Shown: positions 16,070 to 25,624 of the stretch, piece by piece
How positions within the stretch are numbered: position 1 is the first letter of the stretch
Layout of the letters: each line of letters opens with the position of its first letter
Translations under genes and position numbers: made by a program
Notes under the pieces: model-generated
The model's database searches: none
Seen by the model: the letters and a program-made list of their open reading frames with translations, nothing else
Told to the model about the DNA's origin: nothing
DNA from: UBA7332 sp051648105
GTDB lineage: Bacteria > Bacteroidota > Bacteroidia > Bacteroidales > UBA7332
DNA: 44,882 nucleotides
Assembly: GCA_051648105.1 (NCBI GenBank)
Contig: JBOFEN010000053.1
Coordinates: forward strand, 1-44,882
Direction of reading: 5' to 3'

Positions 16070-17431
16070 ATGAATATTAAGAAAGTACTGTCAGTTACAG
16101 CATTTCTTGCCCTTACTGTCGTAGCCTCGGCCTCAACTCCTGAGAGTGAGTCTGCGCTAAAGCTCACACTAGAAGATGCTCTTCGAATAGCATTGACTGA
16201 GAGTCCAACAATAGAGATTGCTAATCAGCAGATTGTCTCTAAGCGTTTTGCACGTCGTGAGGCTCAGTCGGGATTATATCCTTCAATTTCAGGATCACTT
16301 CAATACTCTCGCACTCTCAAGAAGCAGAAGTTTGTATTCGGTGATGACCCTTCAGGTGGAGTAGAAGTTGGTACATCCAACCAATACACTGCTGGTTTAA
16401 ACATCTCATTGCCATTGGTCGCTCCAACACTATGGAAGAGCATTCAGATCACAAAGCTTGATATTGAGAATGCAGAGGAGCTAGCAAGAGAGAGTGGCAT
16501 CAACCTAGCCCAGGCTGTTAAGGATGCTTATTACTCTGTTCTTCTTGCTGAGGAGAGCTTGGATGCATTGAAGAAGAACTATGATCAGGCACAAGCCAAT
16601 GCAGAGATGACAAAACTAAGATTCCAACAGGGTGTTGTCTCTGAGTATGATTGGATCAGAGCTCAGGTGCAAGTGAAGAATCTTGAACCCAATCTCTTTC
16701 AGGCTGAGAGTGGTGTAGATCTATCTAAATTAAGACTTGTTACGCTTCTTGGACTTGAAGACCAAGAGATAACTTTATTAGAGAGTCTTGATAGTGCAAC
16801 TTCACAGATGTATTCAGAAGCAATAGCTCAGACTCAAGATACATTGAGTAACAATACAACTCTTCGTCAGCTAGATATTCAGAAGAATATACTTCAGAAG
16901 ACACTTAAGATGCAACACTTTGCACACATACCAACCCTGGCGGCGAGCTTCTCTTACAGTCAGATGGCTATGGATAACTCCTTCAACTTTAAGAGTTACA
17001 ACTGGTTCCCATTCTCTACTCTAGGTGTGACACTATCAATTCCTATATTCGATGGGGGTAGTCGTTATTACAAAGCCAAGCAGACTCGTGTGGGACTATC
17101 AACTCTTGAGTTGCAGAGACTAGATGTAGAGCGTAACCTAAAGACACAACTTCGCAGTGCAAGAGACCAAGTAAATCGTTCGATCAAGCAGGTGAACAGT
17201 GCTGAGGGTAGTGTTGAGATGGCTCAAAAAGGCGTTGATATAGCGCGTAGACGTTATGATACAGGCATGGGTACCTTCATAGAACTCAATGATGCGGAGG
17301 TGGCTCTTCTTCAATCAGAGCTTACCTTCAATCAAGCTCTATATGAGTATTTGAGTGCTAAATCAGCATTGGAGAACCTTACAGGTACATTTAATCTTCA
17401 GGATTACATAACAAAAGATACAACTAAATAA
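16070..17431 (+). CDS. TolC-family outer membrane efflux protein
   Basis: The 453-residue product starts with a signal peptide (VLSVTAFLALTVVASAS). Two outer-membrane-efflux repeats follow: LTLEDALRIALTESPTIEIANQQI near residue 30 and a second helical repeat from about 245. Long amphipathic helices rich in Ala, Gln and Leu form the periplasmic tunnel, and the ending GTFIELNDAEVALLQSELTFNQALYEYL is typical. It forms the trimeric outer-membrane channel of a tripartite pump. It has no lipobox. The gene is placed between the regulator and the adaptor, 32 bp before the latter. Confidence 0.94.
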   Translation: MNIKKVLSVTAFLALTVVASASTPESESALKLTLEDALRIALTESPTIEIANQQIVSKRFARREAQSGLYPSISGSLQYSRTLKKQKFVFGDDPSGGVEVGTSNQYTAGLNISLPLVAPTLWKSIQITKLDIENAEELARESGINLAQAVKDAYYSVLLAEESLDALKKNYDQAQANAEMTKLRFQQGVVSEYDWIRAQVQVKNLEPNLFQAESGVDLSKLRLVTLLGLEDQEITLLESLDSATSQMYSEAIAQTQDTLSNNTTLRQLDIQKNILQKTLKMQHFAHIPTLAASFSYSQMAMDNSFNFKSYNWFPFSTLGVTLSIPIFDGGSRYYKAKQTRVGLSTLELQRLDVERNLKTQLRSARDQVNRSIKQVNSAEGSVEMAQKGVDIARRRYDTGMGTFIELNDAEVALLQSELTFNQALYEYLSAKSALENLTGTFNLQDYITKDTTK

Positions 17432-17463
17432 ATCACTAATCGAATCTAATCAAACAAATAATA

Positions 17464-18471
17464 ATGAAGAGAGTAAAATTACTTCCTATTGCCATGTTGT
17501 TGCTTCTAGCATCTTGTGGCTCAAAACAGGAGTCTACAGAGACAAAAGAGGTTGTCTACCCTGTAAATGTTATGCAGGCTACATCTGAATTGGTTGACCA
17601 AAGCTATAATTTCACAACAACGGTAGAGCCATTCAAGCGTAACTCTATCGCACCACAACAACTAGGACGCATTCGTTCAATATTTGTTGAGGTAGGTGAT
17701 AACGTTAGAAAAGGTCAAAAACTCGCAGAGATGGATGCTGCTTCACTAGCTCAGCAGAAGTCTCAACTAGATAACCTAGAGGTTGAGTACACACGTATGA
17801 AGGAGTTATTTGCTGTAGGTGGAGCCTCTAAGCAGCAGCTAGACCAGATACAGACTCAGTATGATGTGGCTAAAGAGGTATTCCAACAACTAGTAGAGAA
17901 CACTGAGCTTATTGCTCCTATTGATGGTGTTGTTACAGCTCGTAACTACGATAATGGAGACATCTACAATTCACAGCAGCCAATTCTGACTGTGATGCAG
18001 ATACAACCAGTAAAGATGATGATCAATGTCCCAGAGCAACTTTATACTCAGATTCGCAAAGGGATGAATGTAAACATCAAGATAAACGTTTATGGTGAAG
18101 AGAACTTCGTCGGAAAGGTTAACCTAATCTACCCAACCATCGATGCATCAACTCGCACTTTCGCCGTTGAGGTGCTACTTCCAAACTCAGACCGTCGTGT
18201 TCGTCCAGGTATGTACGGCTCACTAGAGCTTGCAACAGAGAGTATCGAGCGCGTTGTTCTTTCAGATAGAGCTGTGCGCAAGCAGAGTGGATCAAACGAA
18301 AGATACGTATTTGTTGTAAATGGTGGCAAAGCTCTATATCGTTCTGTTACTATTGGTCGTCGTCTTGGTAACCGCTATGAGATAATCTCTGGTGTAGAGC
18401 CAGGCGAACAAGTGATCACCAATGGAGCAACAAAGCTTGTTGATGGCTCATTGATCGACATTAAGAAGTAA
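17464..18471 (+). CDS. RND efflux periplasmic adaptor lipoprotein (HlyD/AcrA type)
   Basis: The 335-residue product has a lipoprotein signal (PIAMLLLLASCGS, cysteine at about 19). A biotinyl-lipoyl-like hairpin domain follows in two halves: GRIRSIFVEVGDNVRKGQKLAEMD near 75-98 and TELIAPIDGVVTARNYDNGDIYN near 150-172. A coiled-coil hairpin lies between them. The C-terminal beta-barrel and membrane-proximal parts include RRVRPGMYGSLEL and the ending NRYEIISGVEPGEQVITNGATKL. It bridges the inner-membrane pump and the TolC channel. It is placed directly before the pump gene, 36 bp apart. Confidence 0.95.
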   Translation: MKRVKLLPIAMLLLLASCGSKQESTETKEVVYPVNVMQATSELVDQSYNFTTTVEPFKRNSIAPQQLGRIRSIFVEVGDNVRKGQKLAEMDAASLAQQKSQLDNLEVEYTRMKELFAVGGASKQQLDQIQTQYDVAKEVFQQLVENTELIAPIDGVVTARNYDNGDIYNSQQPILTVMQIQPVKMMINVPEQLYTQIRKGMNVNIKINVYGEENFVGKVNLIYPTIDASTRTFAVEVLLPNSDRRVRPGMYGSLELATESIERVVLSDRAVRKQSGSNERYVFVVNGGKALYRSVTIGRRLGNRYEIISGVEPGEQVITNGATKLVDGSLIDIKK

Positions 18472-18507
18472 TAGAGAGTAACAGAAACAGACACAATAAT
18501 AACTATT

Positions 18508-21500
18508 ATGAGTATATACGCAACAGCTGTGCGAAAACCCATTACGACTATCCTAATCTTCTTAGGGATAATCATATTTGGACTCTTTTCGTTAACACGC
18601 CTTTCGATCGACCTCTATCCAGATTTCGATTCAAACCAGATGATGGTAATCTGTTCTTACCCTGGAGCCAACGCGCTAGATGTTGAGAACAATGTAACAC
18701 GTATTATGGAGGATGGACTCAATACGGTAGATAAACTCAAGAAGATGTCATCTACCTCAAAAGAGAACTTCTCAATTGTTACTCTAGAGTATGAGTGGGG
18801 TACAGACCTCGATTTGGCAGTAAATGACATTCGAGACAAACTAGATATCTTCAAGTCGCAGCTACCGGATGGTGCTGCCTCACCAACTATCTTCCGACTA
18901 TCTTCAAGTATGATACCTGTTGTCATACTAACAGTTGAAGCACAAGAGAGTCTTCCGGCTCTTTACAAAACACTAGAGGATAGGGTAGCAAATGCCATCA
19001 ACCGTATTGACGGTGTAGGATCAGTGTCTATCTCGGGTGCTCCTCAACGTCAAGTACAGGTGAATCTTGACCCACAAAAGATGGAGGCATACAAGCTTTC
19101 TATCGAACGCATAGGTCAGATCATTGGAGCAGAAAACTTAAACATGCCTGCTGGATCTATTGATATTGGTTCGGATGCTTTCTCATTGAGAGTACAAGGG
19201 GAGTTCACTAACAGTGATGAACTTAGAGATGTTATCGTTCTTGCAGATGCAAACCGTGTGGTTCGCCTTGGAGATATCGCAGAGATAACAGATACTCTTC
19301 AAGATAAGATTGAGGAGTCATACACAAACGCAGTTCAAGGTGCTAGTATCGTTGTGATGAAGCAATCTGGAGCTAACTCAGTGAAGATAGCACAAGAGAT
19401 ACACAAGGCTCTACCACAGATACAATCATCACTTCCACCAGATGTGAAGCTTAACGTATTGATGGATACTTCGGACAATATTGTGAATAGTATCAAGGGA
19501 CTCTCTAGTACTGTAGGATATGCCTTCTTCTTCGTTGTTTTGGTTGTACTTTTCTTCCTTGGTCGTTGGAGAGCAACATTCATCATCATCCTTACTATCC
19601 CTGTATCATTGATAGTCTCTTTTGCCTATTTGATGATAGCCGGTGAGACAATCAACGTTATTACACTATCCTCACTATCTATTGCCATAGGTATGGTTGT
19701 GGATGATGCTATTGTTGTACTAGAGAATATTACCACACACATTGAGCGTGGTTCACCACCAAAGCAGGCTGCTATCTATGCAACCAACGAGGTGGGGGTA
19801 GCCGTACTTGCAACAACGCTTACTGTAATTGCGGTATTCTTCCCTCTAACTATGGTTGGAGGTATGGCAGGGATCATGTTTAAACCACTTGGATGGATGG
19901 TTACAGTTATCATTGCATTCTCAACTCTTGCTGCATTGACCCTAACACCAATGCTATGTTCACGTCTTCTAAAGATAGACCCAGAGAGATCTAGAATGTT
20001 TATGATCATATATGGTCCTATAGAGAGATTCCTTGATGCGCTAGATAACATCTATGCTAAGACTCTTGAGTGGGTTCTTAATCACCGACTTATAACAATC
20101 TTCGGATCAATTGCCATTTTTGTAGGCTCTCTAGTAATTATTGCTACAGGTCAAATCGGTACAGAGTTCTTCCCTCAGTCAGATAACGGACGTGTTGCTG
20201 CTACTATCAAGCTTGATGCTGGTACTCACGTTGATATATCTAAAGAGACAGCAGCTAAGATCACCGAGCTATGGCGAAATAAATACCCTGAGGTTGAGGT
20301 GGTAAACTACACTGTAGGTACAGCCGATGATGACAACATGTTTGCCGTGGTGATGCAATCAAACGGTGAAAATGTTATCAACTTCAATATCCGCTTGACT
20401 CCGCTTAAGGAGCGTGATCGTGACCTATTCACCATCTGTGACTCTATGCGTGCTGATCTACTTCAATTCCCAGAGATTCACAAATCCGAGGTTACTGCCG
20501 GAGGTGGTAGTATGGGTGGTATGGGAGCAACAGTAGATCTTGAGATATATGGTTATGACTTCGACATCACAAACCAGTTTGCTGAGGAGTTTGCTGAGAG
20601 AGTAAAAGACAATGTTCCTGGTGCAAAGGATATTCTACTAAGTAGAGAGGATTTCAAACCAGAGTATCAGATTGAATTCGACAGACGTAAGCTTGCCTTA
20701 CACGGTATCAACTACTCTACAGCTGCTCAATACGTAAGAAATCGTATCAACGGTCTTTATGCATCTAAGTTCCGCGAGGAGGGTGATGAGTATGATATCG
20801 TTGTTCGCTATGGCAAAGAGCACCGTAAGTCTATCGAGGATATTGAGAATATCATTATCTACGACGCACAAAACAATGGAGTTAGACTAGCAGAGCTTGG
20901 TAAAGTATACGAGAGACAAGCACCTCCATCTATTGAGCGCCAAGATAGAGAGCGTATCATAAAGGTATCTGCTACTGCTTCTGGTGTTCCACTGAGTGTG
21001 GTTGCAGATGGTATGAAGGCTGAGCTAGCTAAGATGGATATACCAGCAGAGATAGGTCTTAAGCTTGCTGGATCGTATGAAGATCAGCAGGAGTCATTTG
21101 GTGACATGGGGCTTCTTCTTGCTCTTGTTGTGATTCTTGTATATATAGTTATGGCATCACAGTTTGAGTCGCTTTCTGGTCCATTCATCATCATGTTCTC
21201 TCTGCCTTTCGCATTGACGGGTATTATCCTAGCATTGTGGATTACTGGCACTCCGCTTGGTATCACTGCCGCTATTGGAGGTATTATGCTTGTGGGTATT
21301 GTTGTGAAGAATGGTATTGTACTTGTCGACTTTATCAACCTCAACCGTGAGCGTGGTGATGATATCTTTAAGGCAGTTGTCTCTGGTGGTAAGTCAAGAC
21401 TACGTCCTGTATTGATGACCACTGCTACAACTATTCTTGGTATGATTCCAATGGCAGTAATGCCAACTGAGGGCTCTGAGATATGGCAGCCTATGGGTAT

Positions 21501-21660
21501 TGCAATCATCGGAGGTTTGACCTTCTCAACTCTACTGACTCTACTAGTTGTGCCTACTGTCTACACCTTCTTCGCTGCACGCGACGAAAGGAAGAAGGCT
21601 CTAGCTCGCAAGAGAGAGATGCAGTTCCTTAACTCTCTTGGTGGAGAGATTAATATCTAA
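18508..21660 (+). CDS. AcrB-type RND efflux transporter (HAE-1 family)
   Basis: The 1050-residue product is full length for an AcrB-like inner-membrane pump with twelve membrane segments and two large periplasmic loops. The N-terminus (YATAVRKPITTILIFLGIIIFGLFSL) is a typical first helix. The proton-relay aspartate pair lies in GMVVDDAIVVLENI at about residues 395-408. The second half repeats the fold, with GIVVKNGIVLVDFIN near 935. The aspartate pair and general sequence favour drug or lipophilic-compound export (HAE-1) over heavy-metal CusA-type export, but the substrate is unknown. It is energised by the proton gradient and works with the two upstream proteins. Confidence 0.95.
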   Translation: MSIYATAVRKPITTILIFLGIIIFGLFSLTRLSIDLYPDFDSNQMMVICSYPGANALDVENNVTRIMEDGLNTVDKLKKMSSTSKENFSIVTLEYEWGTDLDLAVNDIRDKLDIFKSQLPDGAASPTIFRLSSSMIPVVILTVEAQESLPALYKTLEDRVANAINRIDGVGSVSISGAPQRQVQVNLDPQKMEAYKLSIERIGQIIGAENLNMPAGSIDIGSDAFSLRVQGEFTNSDELRDVIVLADANRVVRLGDIAEITDTLQDKIEESYTNAVQGASIVVMKQSGANSVKIAQEIHKALPQIQSSLPPDVKLNVLMDTSDNIVNSIKGLSSTVGYAFFFVVLVVLFFLGRWRATFIIILTIPVSLIVSFAYLMIAGETINVITLSSLSIAIGMVVDDAIVVLENITTHIERGSPPKQAAIYATNEVGVAVLATTLTVIAVFFPLTMVGGMAGIMFKPLGWMVTVIIAFSTLAALTLTPMLCSRLLKIDPERSRMFMIIYGPIERFLDALDNIYAKTLEWVLNHRLITIFGSIAIFVGSLVIIATGQIGTEFFPQSDNGRVAATIKLDAGTHVDISKETAAKITELWRNKYPEVEVVNYTVGTADDDNMFAVVMQSNGENVINFNIRLTPLKERDRDLFTICDSMRADLLQFPEIHKSEVTAGGGSMGGMGATVDLEIYGYDFDITNQFAEEFAERVKDNVPGAKDILLSREDFKPEYQIEFDRRKLALHGINYSTAAQYVRNRINGLYASKFREEGDEYDIVVRYGKEHRKSIEDIENIIIYDAQNNGVRLAELGKVYERQAPPSIERQDRERIIKVSATASGVPLSVVADGMKAELAKMDIPAEIGLKLAGSYEDQQESFGDMGLLLALVVILVYIVMASQFESLSGPFIIMFSLPFALTGIILALWITGTPLGITAAIGGIMLVGIVVKNGIVLVDFINLNRERGDDIFKAVVSGGKSRLRPVLMTTATTILGMIPMAVMPTEGSEIWQPMGIAIIGGLTFSTLLTLLVVPTVYTFFAARDERKKALARKREMQFLNSLGGEINI

Positions 21661-21679
21661 TTCAATAAAAAGAACGATA

Positions 21680-21973
21680 ATGAAATCGGTACTAATTACA
21701 TTCAACCAAGCATTAAGAGAGGATATTGTCCTTATCTTCGATGAGATTGGAATAACAGGATACACCTTCTTTGAGCAGGTGCAGGGTAGGGGGACTAGTG
21801 GTGGTGAGTCTCATTATGGCACTCACGCATGGCCAACTCTCAACTCCTCTATAATCACTGTTGTTGAGAACGCCAAAGTGAATCCTCTACTGGATATGCT
21901 TAAGCGTCTTGATAAACGCAATGAGATGCTCGGACTTAGAGCCTTTGTCTGGAGCATCGAGAATATGATCTAA
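21680..21973 (+). CDS. PII-like small protein at the end of the RND operon
   Basis: With the start at 21680 the product has 97 residues. Its pattern (MKSVLITFNQALREDIVLIF, then GITGYTFFEQVQGRGT, and a C-terminal MLGLRAFVWSIENMI) resembles the PII-like, ferredoxin-fold family. Related genes often follow RND pumps in Bacteroidales. The loop residues GRGTSGGESHYGTHAWP are conserved in the group as I recall it, and their ligand is unknown. An in-frame ATG at 21638 would overlap the acrB end by 23 bp and add 14 basic residues, and is less likely. The gene follows acrB by 19 bp and is followed by a strong terminator, so it belongs to the operon. A role in sensing or tuning pump activity is inference. 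Confidence 0.8.
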   Translation: MKSVLITFNQALREDIVLIFDEIGITGYTFFEQVQGRGTSGGESHYGTHAWPTLNSSIITVVENAKVNPLLDMLKRLDKRNEMLGLRAFVWSIENMI

Positions 21974-21997
21974 ATAGTTCTATGTTCATATACCCCT

Positions 21998-22046
21998 GAA
22001 TAGAGCGCCCAATGAGTCAAATCATTGTGGCGCTCTATTCTTTTTT
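21998..22046 (+). terminator. Rho-independent terminator of the efflux operon
   Basis: GAATAGAGCGCC (21998-22009) pairs with GGCGCTCTATTC (22029-22040) followed by six T. The loop itself can pair further through AATGA and TCATT. Confidence 0.88.
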
Positions 22047-22300
22047 AGACTATCTTTTTACATATCTAAGCCCTACTATTAGTAGCTCAGTGGGCAACTC
22101 CATAAACACGTACGTATTTGGAGAGAAATACGTACGTACTTTGACTCAAATACGTACGTACTTTGGTGTAAATACGTACGTATTTTTAGAGTATTGAGCA
22201 TCAGTTTGTTAACTGCCTCTTGTGGTTGTTAATACTGCCCCTCATTTTTTGTTAATCTCTTAATCGTTCAAAGGGGCTCTATGTCTAGTATATATTATAA
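22047..22300. other. Gene-free region between convergent terminators
   Basis: Apart from the 22-bp repeat array at 22107-22182 I see only a few TTGTTAA words (near 22207, 22229 and 22250) and no reading frame that looks coding. The 61-codon frame at 22012-22197 runs through the terminator and the array and is not a gene. Confidence 0.6.
22107..22182. repeat. Four ACGTACGT repeats at an exact 22-bp period
   Basis: TACGTACGTA occurs at 22129-22138, 22151-22160 and 22173-22182. A first copy with one change (CACGTACGTA) is at 22107-22116. The spacing is 22 bp each time, about two helical turns. Spacers are A- and T-rich and partly alike (ACTTTG after copies two and three). The array lies between the terminators of two convergent transcription units, so it is not a promoter region for either neighbour. 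Confidence 0.85.
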
Positions 22301-22350
22301 AAACAGTAAGGGTTGACTACACAAATATGTGTAATCAACCCTTACTGTTT
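22301..22350 (-). terminator. Terminator of recQ
   Basis: AAACAGTAAGGGTTGA pairs with TCAACCCTTACTGTTT, extended by TACAC/GTGTA after one mismatch. It begins 24 bp after the recQ stop on the minus strand. Confidence 0.82.
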
Positions 22351-22373
22351 AGTTATATAAAATGCTATTAACC

Positions 22374-24497
22374 TTACTCTTTAGCGGAGATTATTGATAT
22401 GGCTAGTCTTATCTTTCCATACTCAACCTGACCATCTAAAGCCTCGAATATAGGCTTCAGCTCTGTGGATTTGCCACGTTCGATAAAGATCTTCTCAACT
22501 AGATCACACTCTTTTTGGCTAATGAAGGCTTTCCAATTCTTAATAGATCCACTTTGTATTAGCTGAGCAATGTGAGAGTAGACCGTCACGGGTTGTATTC
22601 CCCTGAAGGAGGCAATCTGTTCGATAGTCATACCATTCTCTATGCACTCAAGTGTAAGCTTGTATGTGTCTCCCTTCTCGCGCTTCCGACCTAGCTCTTT
22701 CTTTATCAACTCAACGAATTTGTAACCATACTTATCGAGTTTAACCTCTGATACCCCCGAGATATTAGAGAACTCAAGAAGGGTAGTAGGTTTAACTTCA
22801 ACCATGTCAGAAAGGCTCTTGTCTGTGAAGATAGCGTATGCAGGCACATCCTCTTCAGCAGCAAAGCTCATTCTCAACTTGCGAAGTGCCTCAAATAGTT
22901 TCTCATCATCTGTGAGTATTTGAGAGCTAGAGCGTGAACTACTATCTTTGATTCCTTTCTTCTTCTTAGTCTCAAACTCTTCTGGTTTGAGTTCGGCAAG
23001 CTCAACAGGTATCTCACCACGAAGTACTCGTGCTCCCAGTGGTGTTATCTTGAGGGTGTTACCATCGTTGTAGGCTATCTCAAAGTATCCTATCTGAAGC
23101 ATCTGTAGGAGAAATGCCTGCCACTGTCTGAAGGAGTTGGCAGCTCCTGCCCCAAAGGTCTTTATCTTGTCGTAGCCTTTGTCCATTAGTTCGGCCTTAT
23201 GCGAGCCGCGAAGTATGTCTATCAGGGTATTCATACCCACTTGTTGCTGTGTGCGAGCAATAGCGCTTAGGGCTTTTTGGACAAGTATAGTGCCATCAAA
23301 TCTTTGAGGAGGGTTTTTGCAGACGTCGCAGTTGCCACAGTCGCTGTTCATCTCCTCACCGAAGTAGCTTAGAAGTATTCGTCGTCTACATATGTCAGCC
23401 TCACCATACTGTTGCATACGGTTTAGCTTCTCGAGGTTCATATCTCTTTGGCCGCTCTCGTTTGCAAAGTTTGTGAGCATAATAAGGTCACCGATGCTAT
23501 AGAATAGTATGGTGTCTGATTTCATTCCGTCACGACCAGCACGTCCAATCTCTTGGTAGTATGACTCCATGCTCTTAGGCATATTGTAGTGAATGACCCA
23601 TCTTACATTTGATTTGTCAATACCCATGCCAAACGCAATAGTAGCACACATCACTTGTACATTGTCGTTAAGGAAATCATTCTGAGCCTTATCTCTCTCT
23701 TGAGGTGTCAAACCAGCGTGATAAACACCAGTATCTATTCCATACTCCTGAAGATCTTGAGCTACGCTTTCGCAGTTCTTGCGACTCATGCAGTAGATGA
23801 TGCCGCTCTGTCGTGCGTGCTTGTCTATGAAGTCTACTATGGTCTTCATCTTTGCCTTCTTTTGCATACCCTTTATCACACGAAGTGATATGTTTGGGCG
23901 GTCAAATGAGGAGATGAAGGTTATAGGATTGTTTAGATTTAGTTGCGATATAATATCTTCACGGGTCACTTTGTCTGCCGTGGCGGTTAGTGCCACCATC
24001 GGTATGTTGGGGTAGTTACGCTTTATGAGTGAAAGTCGTGTGTACTCCTGCCTAAAATCGTGACCCCACTGAGAGATACAGTGAGCCTCATCTATAGCGA
24101 AAAGAGATATCTGCATCTGTCGAAGCAGGAAATCTAGTTCGCCGAGCAGACGCTCAGGTGATATGTATAGAATCTTTACGCTACCTTTTATGCATAGATC
24201 TTTGACTTGCCTACTCTCGTTATCATTGAGTGAGCTGTTTAGCGCATAGGCTGCTATGCCGTTCTCTCGAAGTGTATCTACTTGATCCTTCATTAGTGAG
24301 AGTAGGGGTGAGACCACTATGGTGGTTCCTGGAAGTGCTAGTGCAGGTATTTGGTAGCATATTGATTTACCACCCCCTGTAGGCATAAGCACGAGGGAAT
24401 CATTACCACTCAAAATGTGGTTGATAATCTCCTCCTGTTTAGGCCTGAAGGTGTCGTATCCGAAGTATCTTTTTAGAAGCGAGGATATTTGACTCAT
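22374..24497 (-). CDS. recQ: ATP-dependent DNA helicase RecQ
   Basis: The 707-residue product is a 3'-5' superfamily 2 helicase used in recombinational repair. Walker A is in LMPTGGGKSICYQ near residue 42. DEAH (AIDEAHCISQWGHDFR) lies near 137, and the helicase C-terminal motif GRAGRDG near 325. The RecQ zinc site is at about 375-400 (CRRRILLSYFGE, then CGNCDVC). A winged-helix part follows, then an HRDC domain at about 530-600. The last 100 residues add a helix-turn-helix (ENGMTIEQIASFRGIQPVTV), a common extension in Bacteroidota RecQ. The gene has its own -7 box 36 bp upstream. It has a neighbour 54 bp upstream (glutaminase) on the same strand. Confidence 0.96.
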   Translation of the reverse strand: MSQISSLLKRYFGYDTFRPKQEEIINHILSGNDSLVLMPTGGGKSICYQIPALALPGTTIVVSPLLSLMKDQVDTLRENGIAAYALNSSLNDNESRQVKDLCIKGSVKILYISPERLLGELDFLLRQMQISLFAIDEAHCISQWGHDFRQEYTRLSLIKRNYPNIPMVALTATADKVTREDIISQLNLNNPITFISSFDRPNISLRVIKGMQKKAKMKTIVDFIDKHARQSGIIYCMSRKNCESVAQDLQEYGIDTGVYHAGLTPQERDKAQNDFLNDNVQVMCATIAFGMGIDKSNVRWVIHYNMPKSMESYYQEIGRAGRDGMKSDTILFYSIGDLIMLTNFANESGQRDMNLEKLNRMQQYGEADICRRRILLSYFGEEMNSDCGNCDVCKNPPQRFDGTILVQKALSAIARTQQQVGMNTLIDILRGSHKAELMDKGYDKIKTFGAGAANSFRQWQAFLLQMLQIGYFEIAYNDGNTLKITPLGARVLRGEIPVELAELKPEEFETKKKKGIKDSSSRSSSQILTDDEKLFEALRKLRMSFAAEEDVPAYAIFTDKSLSDMVEVKPTTLLEFSNISGVSEVKLDKYGYKFVELIKKELGRKREKGDTYKLTLECIENGMTIEQIASFRGIQPVTVYSHIAQLIQSGSIKNWKAFISQKECDLVEKIFIERGKSTELKPIFEALDGQVEYGKIRLAISIISAKE

Positions 24498-24532
24498 GTT
24501 TATTCTTCTTACAATTTCTCTTTGTTTAGCAT

Positions 24533-24540
24533 CAAATATA
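24533..24540 (-). promoter_or_regulatory. -7 box of recQ
   Basis: TATATTTG on the minus strand fits TAnnTTTG and lies 36 bp upstream of the recQ start in the short gap after glsA. The -33 element is unclear because that region is inside the glsA end. Confidence 0.5.
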
Positions 24541-24551
24541 CAATTAAAAGA

Positions 24552-25517
24552 CTATTCTGTCACTACTATTTGTTGATTACTATAGATGTGAAGGTCTAAC
24601 TTGTTCATTATATATCTGATAGCTAGCTGTGCTTTAACAGAGTTTCCTGATGAATCGATAGGAGGGGCAAAGGCCGCAATGCCGAATACTCCTGGCAATA
24701 CACCCATTATACCTCCACCTACACCTGTTTTTACTGGTAGTCCAGTTGTGAAGATCCACTCTCCACTCTTCTCGTAGAATCCGAATGTTGCTATCAGAGA
24801 TATTATCTTTGTTGCTAGATGAGCATCAAAGATAAAGGTGTCATTAACAGGATTCACCCCTTGGTTGGCTATGGTTGAGGCACATGTAGCCAACTGATGA
24901 GTAGTAACGCCAAGTGAACATTGCTTTGTATATAAATCGAGCGCCATCTCAGGATCGTCATATATCCTTCCGAGGTTCTTTAATAACCAGGTTATTGATC
25001 TGTTATTGTAGTTTGTCTCAGATTCTGATCTATATAGATCTTCAATAAGCTTTAGAGGAGAACCACATAGCTCTTCCATATTCTGTGTGATAGCACTCCA
25101 CTTCTCCTCAGAGTTGCCAATGGGGTGTATCATACTACAAGCGCTTATGGCACCGGCATTCACAAGTGGTGTGGATGGGGTTTGGCTCTCAACTAGTAGT
25201 GCCATAATGGAGTTGAATGGTAGTCCAGTAGCGTCTGCTCCGATCTTGTCAAGTATAGCTTGATCGCCAGCTTGTCTCATTGCAAGAATAGCTGTTAGCA
25301 CCTTTGATATAGACTCTATTCCGAACTCGTAATTTGTGTCTCCAATCTCTATTGTGCGTCCGTCTGTAAATGTTATTGAAATACCAAAAAGCTCTCTTGG
25401 TACATTCTCTAGATATGGGATGTATGAGGCATTTACTCCATCACTATTATCTTTGTAGAGGTTATAAGCCTCCATCATCACTGATTCAAACTCTTTAATC
25501 GATATTTCTCTTTTCAT
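24552..25517 (-). CDS. glsA: Glutaminase A
   Basis: The 321-residue product hydrolyses glutamine to glutamate and ammonia. It is a serine-dependent beta-lactamase-like enzyme of the glsA family. The catalytic SxxK motif is in GIESISKVLTA near residues 65-70. LVNAGAISACSM, ETNYNNRSITWLL and the closing TGLPVKTGVGGGIMGVLPG are all present. The length is slightly above the usual 305-310. It is cytoplasmic. In gut bacteria glutaminase can supply ammonia for acid resistance, but no amino-acid antiporter gene is adjacent here, so that link is not shown. The gene stands alone with a -7 box at 25581-25588. Confidence 0.95.
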   Translation of the reverse strand: MKREISIKEFESVMMEAYNLYKDNSDGVNASYIPYLENVPRELFGISITFTDGRTIEIGDTNYEFGIESISKVLTAILAMRQAGDQAILDKIGADATGLPFNSIMALLVESQTPSTPLVNAGAISACSMIHPIGNSEEKWSAITQNMEELCGSPLKLIEDLYRSESETNYNNRSITWLLKNLGRIYDDPEMALDLYTKQCSLGVTTHQLATCASTIANQGVNPVNDTFIFDAHLATKIISLIATFGFYEKSGEWIFTTGLPVKTGVGGGIMGVLPGVFGIAAFAPPIDSSGNSVKAQLAIRYIMNKLDLHIYSNQQIVVTE

Positions 25518-25580
25518 AACTCTAATTTATTACATGGTATATAGATCTATTTATTAATCACCCAAGAATTATTGGGGGCA

Positions 25581-25588
25581 CAAACATA
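25581..25588 (-). promoter_or_regulatory. -7 box of glsA
   Basis: TATGTTTG on the minus strand fits TAnnTTTG and lies 64 bp upstream of the glsA start. No clear -33 element is seen. Confidence 0.45.
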
Positions 25589-25624
25589 ACTAATATTAGT
25601 GAGTTTGATAACAATTATGTATAT

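Noticed and set aside
22107..22182. CRISPR array
   Set aside because: The repeated word is only 10 bp, the spacers are 12 bp and partly alike, and no cas genes are present.
22012..22197. 61-codon plus-strand frame between the efflux operon and recQ
   Set aside because: It begins inside the terminator hairpin and reads through the ACGTACGT repeats (YVFGEKYVRT-like periodic peptide), so it is a by-product of the repeats.
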